Positions 9,801 to 12,189 of a stretch of DNA of 12,189 nt are shown piece by piece. The number at the start of each line of letters is the position of its first letter. Position 1 is the first letter of the stretch. The notes beneath the pieces are model-generated. The model ran no database searches. It saw nothing but the letters and a program-made list of their open reading frames with translations, and was not told where the DNA came from. Position numbers and translations under genes: made by a program. Where the stretch lies: contig CAZIKB010000163.1 of NCBI GenBank assembly GCA_964539665.1, positions 1-12,189 of the forward strand. Reading direction: 5' to 3'. The DNA comes from CAZIKB01 sp964539665. GTDB taxonomy: Bacteria > Zhuqueibacterota > Zhuqueibacteria > Oceanimicrobiales > Oceanimicrobiaceae.

Positions 9801-10808
9801 AATAGGCGGGAATTTGAAATTACCAAACATATTTCTTTATCCCAAATGGCTCCGCTAAGTTTAATTACCCTTAAAGAAACTGGAAAATGCACCATTTCTC
9901 TGCCTGAGTGGTTATTTGATATGGATTATCCAGGTCATTATATGCGCAGGATTAAAAATGTATCCCTTAGTATTCCCTGCGTCACGGGTCCATTCACGGG
10001 AATAAACTGTACGCTCTCTCTCTTAAGAAATGAAACAAGAATGGATGCTACGTTATCAGGAGGCAACTATGAAAAGCAGGAAGATGACTCACGTTTCAAA
10101 ACCATCTTTGGGGCAATTTCTTCCATTGCCACCAGCCGTGCGCAAAACGACAGCGGTATGTTTGAGTTGAATTTTAATGATGAACGTTATTTGCCGTTTG
10201 AAGGAGCAGGTGTAATTAGCGATTGGCAAATCAATATGCCGATTGAAAATAATTATTTTGACTTTGCTTCTTTGTCCGATGTTGTCTTGCATATTAGCTA
10301 TACATCACGTAACGGCGGAGGACAGCTTACTACTGCCGCCAATACTGCATTGCAAGCCAAACTTCCTACACAAACAGCAAGATTGTTTAGTCTTAAACAT
10401 GAATTCAGCACCAATTGGCATAAATTCCTAAATCCTGAAGGCGGAAATGATCAAGAGTTTGTAATTAATCTTAAAGAAGATCACTTTCCATTCTTTATTC
10501 GTGGAAAACTTAGCGCCCTAAAAATTAAAAAAATGGATATGTTCATAGAGAGTAGTGTTGAAGGCAATTTTAGCTTTACTTCAGACATTAAAGCTACAAA
10601 TGCAGATGTCTTGAATGGATTATCTGTTGACAGGGATTTAGCATTTAACAATGTTCATCATTTATCTAAAGAATTTGCACCTGGATCACTACCTAACTCT
10701 TTGGGAGAAATTAGGGTGAAAATAAAAGTAAGCACAGCAGGAGATTTTAAGTCGCTTACAAGTGATCAGATAGATAACATATTCATCCTTTTTCAGTTAG
10801 GTAGTTGA
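813..10808 (+). CDS. Tc toxin A component (TcA) with N-terminal peptidoglycan-binding-like array
   Basis: This 3331-residue protein is the pore-forming, receptor-binding subunit of an ABC (Tc) toxin complex. Known TcA proteins form pentamers that bind the host cell and inject an enzyme delivered by a TcB-TcC cocoon. Seen in order: four divergent PG_binding_1-like units (about 10-316); a transthyretin-like beta-sandwich (about 326-426); a VRP1-type region with the family signature YCDCEHC at 913-919; an ABC-toxin-N segment (NEIREKKRAALVEYHL from 1784); and the neuraminidase-like domain (KNYRIWEANRK, then YPENW, from about 1893). Further on are the YNWELFFHAPL block at 2400, long helices (2705-2766) leading to a hydrophobic Gly/Ala/Ile-rich pore segment (2773-2803), and the TcB-binding C-terminus starting at LPEWLFDMDYPGHY (3030). 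It is longer than the roughly 2500 residues of Photorhabdus TcdA1, mostly because of the added N-terminus. No signal peptide is visible. The neuraminidase-like name is structural and implies no sialidase activity. The frame is intact throughout. Confidence 0.95.
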   Translation: MKKLNFSLTTRSKGDIVNLHTAFKKLKLNIAEDEITRKQMGKSTKDAIKDFQTKHKLSADGELNDETLSVLNAELFDMHHTYSKTRTRKLHDLLEKIGIPVTAEEKKSRIVGDKTRNAIKLFQKKYGLAADGKLNETVLDKLHEEVIKNTYSTKTQKSNLHKTLQKVNSIAKLNIEIAPNELKEKTLGTTSKKLIKTFQEKYKLPVTGEINKATLDKLKSIAASKGTYVKRLKALPAKELKTVTQNLRLNMVSPQVAEMQKALSFVGYKISEKEFKTQTFGKTTIKAIKKLQKEKGIAQTGHFDKATRVLVNNLIIVANPEATTKHRYRIRGSVRDELWQRKNKMVIKIYEKVLDQESAQPLAAMKNFLNGFFDIAYDAPINPVNGKVKENFHLVVKLYNANDQQNPVAVQTHYNVNQIHWVNFTESKNADGATEYNGKYAGESDYEITGSILQKAIGNAKIENLKETDTDKQISQLSLQTGLSTDDIMCHVLSRLVAKSVNVPAKLNSEVFYAFIRQNLPADLPGDLLRGTSEWETIDHLTELTASGIVFLDDAIQRQAIDNAVLQNLVSQKIKVNLDAIVQELQNQRNKFTLTKPILVGNGSLQSLLDQSKIDAAHYPTIATVFINNKGVNASFWEEIKAHEAVIGTDAIADFTATIETGNISKNHIPTVTFLKGKIGSEPGKLFKTASDIAKLDQEGLVDLINQNGKQAPDNMPGDTPDEKVANYAAAMKNRAEFLYPAVSLVATVKRNTPKITKITEVQNFIDEQKELNFRQQNIDKYLLDHPEINIDAKTKEELKIVQRVHKITTKASAGSALIDEGLHSSMQIYFMGKDRLTTMMTAKGVEASHIHRVYESSKMQYMQILARLMDFRREIHRYTPQAIASHTYTKTEIQNAIGDIPDLETLFGSLDYCDCEHCKSLYSPSAYLTDMLRFLNEHDSLIVQGGKTLTVKDILFERRPDLGNIKLNCVNTNTPLPYIDLVCEILENNLIGNKNFVYQTTLSQKELRAIPQYVQSGAYTTIANADFPMNISFNLRQEEARTYLNYLRAPRFELMEAFQDKSDSNNKKPDDAAIAAEYFNISTKENDLIVTQRQTAVDQNKYWGFNTTQTSIPVSLFMKRTKLSYYESLELLLVKFVNDPAAPPVSKIERPIDTCDTALQAVINLTLPKFDLMHRFIRLWRKTGWKMWELDLLIRSSKIGNNVINGDTLANLKRFKQLQEKLKLPFETLIAFSGDINREVRITPHKPDVIIQPLYNNLFQNQAVTNPVDAYFKAIDNNNVPIPLDAAIVFGVNAGAPYNGYTPVPTILSALALRQTDFDLLADKTNEHLSVDSLSTLLRYAYLARSLKLNITDLLLFLGITNNSDPFSSLQVTLDSIKYLEHIKSSGLSLRELDYILNYNADSPIGLRDESIIQLIDLLRKILESNKEKINQLKLIVADRNSILAFDADALLPMTDAQLIAALTPLQVILNSAIENFTTAAFSVQETNFIINFDTTSITAAGKANLADNIKTLQQNLDNLLNQNKNQIKSQVAASFSLSDEQATVVLENIMVLPGPVSLLQKLEDESLIAKNPDGSYNEINSTNFPEHYNAYLLLHKVSLLVSKMEIATKDLEWFTVNYAAVNTINFSVLPITSAINPNDYNGWYNLYLFLNFKSIFPEPENASIRSILDLAKVDTSSKPEIMDEIAKLTQWDKTNIVSLDTGFKTQHVVGHLDYTNAKLYHRLLKCFEQMKLTGVDAATMFSWTNITSDTTLDMNIAVQTRQAVKSKYEQEDWLQKVTPLHNEIREKKRAALVEYHLENSQRNEQAEIVFNGKTIPNPLYWEDSNSLYKYFLIDVEMSACQFTSRMKQALSSVQLFVQRCFLNLENRYVEVTQDAKEDTSSPNAWSQWKWMKNYRIWEANRKIFFYPENWLEPELRDDKSPFFEELENELMQNEITKENVEEAFQSYLHKVDEVSHLEVCGMYHQMEDLNPDEAGYETNIVHVIGRTKSIPNIYYYRTYDMNYSTWSAWEKIDVDITGDHVTPVVYNRKLHLFWLQFMEKPMKAKKVPAAQPTDGPTEAPEPMKVLEIQLGWSINKSGGWTPKKISKQKLIHPWERPHYSYNLKPYYLAKFNELYLDIYLSTSKEFNDGTFYDPNVKLKNNPVYLTKNRFNETYLPWHSSSFIFNGEIKEIKLKGLGGHYNFFGIELWLDDSYDYVHEKFGSDGEQIKELDPKYEYGPRLKLPNGMHFNNTHLTNNRKNSKNDQALRVLENSNTSTLLSGAVSPFELVITQQDLQLNTITTNHLVFYQDNQRAFFIKPEWEARLDNYGQLISKNRKYRFLPFYHPYTLLFIRELNRDGIDGLLNRKIQTKPESYAPKNNFNFSSYSPTSAVIVGGDEPAAQKYKDIVDFSFGGANSIYNWELFFHAPLMVACRLMQNQKFEDAMNWFHYIFDPTNIENYSTPQRYWVTKPFFGYNSDDYRKQRIESILSNINLKENADQLKAWRNNPFKPHVIARYRPVAYQKNVVMKYLDNLIAWGDMLFKRDTIESINEASLLYMLAYEILGDRPRKAPNVKHEELTFNELETKLDDFGNARVDVIVEDTLLPITVIPSSSGSEPIPKLEIFYFCIPNNDFLTKYWDTVEDRLFKIRHCMNIQGVVRQLPLFEPPIDPALLVKAAAAGMDLSSVLNDLSAPTPYYRFRIVAQKAIEFCNEVKILGEKLLSALEKKDAEKLSLLRSQHEIQLLEAVKEIRKKQIDEAVETIGSLNKAFDLADARKTYYKELPRMNEWEIGGAIAHGLGILSEIAATISSTIAAGVSFIPQFKAGVSGFGGTPSADIEIGGKQASTAAAQIAALFQGLSTIAHSGGSMLETQGSYTRRDEENIHQAKLATIEKDQIQFQINAAEIRQAIAEKDLENQEMQIENSKTVDDYMRNKFSNEKLYSWMITQISTVYFQAYQLAFDMAKKAEKCYQYELGISNSNIVQFGYWDSLKKGLLSGDKLMNDLRKLEAEYINQNRREFEITKHISLSQMAPLSLITLKETGKCTISLPEWLFDMDYPGHYMRRIKNVSLSIPCVTGPFTGINCTLSLLRNETRMDATLSGGNYEKQEDDSRFKTIFGAISSIATSRAQNDSGMFELNFNDERYLPFEGAGVISDWQINMPIENNYFDFASLSDVVLHISYTSRNGGGQLTTAANTALQAKLPTQTARLFSLKHEFSTNWHKFLNPEGGNDQEFVINLKEDHFPFFIRGKLSALKIKKMDMFIESSVEGNFSFTSDIKATNADVLNGLSVDRDLAFNNVHHLSKEFAPGSLPNSLGEIRVKIKVSTAGDFKSLTSDQIDNIFILFQLGS
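840..1760 (+). repeat. Four divergent peptidoglycan-binding-like units inside the TcA gene
   Basis: Four protein-level repeats can be aligned on their cores: FQTKHKLSADG (residue 51), FQKKYGLAADG (122), FQEKYKLPVTG (198) and LQKEKGIAQTG (291). Each is preceded by a G(K/D/T)xTxxAIK-like helix and followed by a T-L-(D/S)-x-L type ending. Spacing is 71, 76 and 93 residues. This is the three-helix PG_binding_1 pattern (xxFQxxxGLxxDGxxxxxT). The first two units are closest to consensus and the fourth is most diverged. The DNA is not obviously repeated, so the duplications are old. Binding to peptidoglycan is inferred from the family, not shown. Confidence 0.8.
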
Positions 10809-10815
10809 AAATGAT

Positions 10816-11127
10816 ATGAAGAGGACACTTGACAAAATAATTGATTATGCCATAGAGATTACCGAACCTGAAATGATAATCCTGTTTGGTTCAATGGCAG
10901 ATGAAATGACCAATGTTTTCAGTGATGTTGATTTATTAATCGTTTCAGAAAACACTTTAATCAAGAAGGATATTACCGCTAAGATCGTAAGTTATTCAAG
11001 TGAGCTTTCTCTCAAAACCGATGTATTAATTTATTCCAGATCAGAAATTGAAGGGGAAAGTCAAACCCCCAATTCTTTTATCGCGGCTATTATCAAATCG
11101 GGCAAAGTTGTTTATGAAAATAATTAA
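10816..11127 (+). CDS. Minimal nucleotidyltransferase (MNT-type, DNA polymerase beta superfamily)
   Basis: This 103-residue protein matches the MNT family, which transfers nucleotides, often AMP, to a target. The active-site pattern GSx10DxD is exact (G25, S26, D37, D39), and a third acidic residue in KTDVLIY (D69) completes the metal-binding triad. MNT proteins usually pair with a HEPN toxin (HepT) and neutralise it by AMPylation. No HEPN gene is visible here on either side. Only a 21-codon frame (11114-11179) overlaps its 3' end, at the position where a HEPN start is often found. The ATG lies 7 bases after the toxin stop with no clear Shine-Dalgarno, so translation probably depends on coupling to the toxin gene. 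It could be a solitary antitoxin remnant or act on another target, perhaps one related to the toxin; neither is shown. Length is normal for the family. Confidence 0.88.
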   Translation: MKRTLDKIIDYAIEITEPEMIILFGSMADEMTNVFSDVDLLIVSENTLIKKDITAKIVSYSSELSLKTDVLIYSRSEIEGESQTPNSFIAAIIKSGKVVYENN

Positions 11128-11143
11128 AAAAATTGAAAAAAGC

Positions 11144-11172
11144 TTGACATTTTATAAAAATATGAATATTCT
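11144..11172 (+). promoter_or_regulatory. Sigma70-type promoter of the candidate small RNA
   Basis: A perfect -35 hexamer TTGACA (11144-11149) is followed by a 17-base spacer and TATTCT (11167-11172), which matches TATAAT at four of six positions. Upstream lies an A/T-rich tract (11118-11142) that could act as an UP element. The expected start of transcription is about 11179, exactly where the structured RNA begins. The alternative TAAAAT at 11172-11177 is closer to consensus but would need a 22-base spacer. Confidence 0.6.
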
Positions 11173-11178
11173 AAAATA

Positions 11179-11305
11179 GTCGGAGCGACTTAAGAATGTA
11201 GTATGGAATTGAAATAGAGGAAACTCAGATTAGGCAACATTGAAAGAAGAGCACCGACTAAAACTTTGAAAGTGCTTCCGTGGCATTAACTTCGGGAGCT
11301 TTTTC
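11179..11305 (+). ncRNA. Candidate structured small RNA of about 125 nt, family unknown
   Basis: The region sits between a TTGACA promoter and an intrinsic terminator and has no convincing coding frame. A 5' hairpin AGTCG-GAG-CGACT spans 11178-11190. A small stem-loop GAG-GAAA-CTC lies at 11217-11226. A long-range stem can pair TAGTCGG (11177-11183) with CCGACTA (11254-11260), closing the body of the RNA before the terminator hairpin. Three GGA trinucleotides (11182, 11205, 11219) occur in or beside predicted loops, which loosely recalls CsrA-binding RNAs, but three is few. I compared it from memory with 6S, tmRNA, RNase P, SRP RNA and common riboswitches and recognised none. A riboswitch is less likely because the next gene starts about 240 bases after the terminator. 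Folding was done by eye. Confidence 0.5.
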
Positions 11306-11311
11306 TTTTTT
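11269..11311 (+). terminator. Intrinsic (Rho-independent) terminator
   Basis: The stem GCTTCCG (11274-11280) pairs with CGGGAGC (11293-11299), with one T-G wobble around a 12-base loop. AAAG on the left can pair with TTTT on the right after one mismatch. The hairpin is followed by TTTTT, C and TTTTTT (11300-11311). It ends the candidate small RNA and may also stop transcription from the toxin-MNT operon, which has no other visible terminator. Confidence 0.8.
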
Positions 11312-11548
11312 ATGTCATGGTAAATGTTAGTTCTGCAATACATCTTCAGAGAGCAAGGTTGAATTTTCAAATATATTACCAAGTACTGATGACATTCCTG
11401 CCTGATTTCGGTATCTGGAATAAAACCTCTCCATTTTCTAAACATATCGCTTGTACAACTTCAACATTATTTCTTCCACACAATTCTTAGAAGAACCATA
11501 TTTCATTTCTAACATAACGAAGTTTCTTTATGCTAATATAAAAATACT
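11312..11548. other. Intergenic stretch without a supported gene
   Basis: These 237 bases are AT-rich and hold no convincing coding frame. On the minus strand one frame (11515 to 11327) is open apart from a single TAG at codon 26, and another frame is open from 11445 into the small-RNA region. Neither looks like a known protein, and the lengths are within chance at this composition. A TAATAT at 11534-11539 could be a -10 element for the downstream gene, but no good -35 accompanies it. Confidence 0.6.
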
Positions 11549-12189
11549 ATGAAAAAAATAATCAGCAGAAAACTTAAAAGAATTATAAGTCTTGCCTCAA
11601 TATTGCTGTTTCTTTTAACTGTAAATATGGCACACGCTTATGATGCAGAAGATAAAGCTTGTAGCGCTGAGTGTGGACAATGCCACAAGATTGAACAAAA
11701 GGAGGCATCTGATCTCCTTAAAGGATTTGTAAGTAAGGTGATAAAGGTTAAAGAGGGTCCTGTAAAAGGCATGTGGCAGGCTGATGTGGAAGTGGACGGT
11801 AAAAAATTCCCTGTTTATATTCATTATTCTAAAAAATATTTTTTTGCCGGCAATATTGTTGATATCAAAAACAGGAAAATAGTTGGAAAACCCCCGAGAC
11901 AGGCTCAAAAGACTAAAGTAGATGTAAGTAAAATCCCATTAAAAGATGCTATTATTATGGGCAATCCCTTTGCAAAGAATATGGTTATTGTTTTTGATGA
12001 CCCTGATTGTCCGTACTGCAGAAAGCTTCATCCTGAAATAAAGAAAATTGTTTCTCAGCGGAAGGATATTGTTTTTTATATAAAACTTTTCCCCCTGGTT
12101 AGGCTTCACCCTGATGCCTATAATAAATCCAAGGCTATTGTGTGTGAAAAATCATTAAAACTGCTTGATGATGCATTGTCCGGCAAAAA
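11549..12189 (+). CDS. Secreted DsbC/DsbG-like thiol:disulfide protein with CxxCH motif, 3'-truncated
   Basis: Only the first 213 codons are in the window. The ATG at 11549 is the first start after an in-frame stop at 11534. No clear Shine-Dalgarno is seen, but the signal peptide supports the choice: basic N-terminus, hydrophobic core ILLFLLTV, likely cut after AHA at residue 30. The mature N-terminus carries C38 and CGQCH at 42-46. A DsbC-type dimerisation-like region follows (about 50-110), then a thioredoxin-fold domain with the active site CPYC at 154-157 in the context FDDPDCPYCRKLHP. Such proteins form, isomerise or reduce disulfides in periplasmic proteins. I associate the CxxCH-bearing version with Desulfobacterota and Nitrospirota, where cytochrome maturation is a possible client; that is inference. 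The C-terminal end of the thioredoxin domain lies beyond the edge. The gene is separated from the toxin operon by a terminator and is probably independent. Confidence 0.88.
   Translation, partial: MKKIISRKLKRIISLASILLFLLTVNMAHAYDAEDKACSAECGQCHKIEQKEASDLLKGFVSKVIKVKEGPVKGMWQADVEVDGKKFPVYIHYSKKYFFAGNIVDIKNRKIVGKPPRQAQKTKVDVSKIPLKDAIIMGNPFAKNMVIVFDDPDCPYCRKLHPEIKKIVSQRKDIVFYIKLFPLVRLHPDAYNKSKAIVCEKSLKLLDDALSGK

Noticed and set aside
11206..11270. Repeated TTGAAA-type words reminiscent of CRISPR repeat 3' ends
   Set aside because: The words are short, unevenly spaced and not part of longer direct repeats, and there are no spacers or cas genes.
11230..11445. Minus-strand open frame of 71 codons
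   Set aside because: It runs antisense through the candidate RNA and its terminator, its composition is not protein-like, and no family is recognisable.
11327..11515. Minus-strand frame of 63 codons with a single internal TAG, resembling a small pseudogene
   Set aside because: One stop in 63 codons is not rare when all frames are considered, the peptide matches no family I know, and no ribosome site or promoter supports it.
11615..11908. Minus-strand open frame of 97 codons
   Set aside because: It lies antisense to the clearly coding DsbC-like gene and is a shadow frame.

Overview
The window comes from an AT-rich Gram-negative bacterium. A strong Shine-Dalgarno site (GGAGGT), a sigma70-type TTGACA promoter and a secreted DsbC-type thiol:disulfide protein all fit that. 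The DsbC-like protein, with its N-terminal CxxCH, resembles versions I associate with Desulfobacterota or Nitrospirota. This lineage guess is weak, and the sequence does not identify the organism.

Layout, all genes on the + strand. (1) Positions 1-777 are the 3' part of an unrecognised membrane protein with two transmembrane helices and a C-terminal domain that looks cupin-like. (2) Positions 813-10808 are one very large gene encoding a 3331-residue Tc toxin A component. It has the VRP1-type, ABC-toxin-N/neuraminidase-like and TcA/TcB-binding regions in the usual order. In front of them sit four divergent peptidoglycan-binding-like units and a transthyretin-like beta-sandwich. (3) Positions 10816-11127, only 7 bases after the toxin gene, encode a minimal nucleotidyltransferase (MNT) with an intact GSx10DxD motif but no HEPN partner. 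(4) Positions 11128-11548 hold no supported protein gene. They do contain a compact candidate small-RNA unit: promoter, about 125 nt of structured RNA, and an intrinsic terminator. (5) From 11549 past the right edge lies a secreted DsbC/DsbG-like protein with CPYC and CxxCH motifs.

The first three genes are closely spaced (35 and 7 bases) and are probably co-transcribed. A 12-codon reading frame bridges the first two, and its stop overlaps the toxin start. No TcB or TcC gene is in the window, so the cocoon partners needed for a complete Tc holotoxin must lie elsewhere or be missing. The terminator near 11300 probably closes the small-RNA unit and may also stop read-through from the toxin operon. 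The DsbC-like gene then looks like a separate unit.

The least explained elements are the candidate small RNA, the conserved-looking membrane protein next to the toxin, and the peptidoglycan-binding array on a toxin that has no signal peptide.
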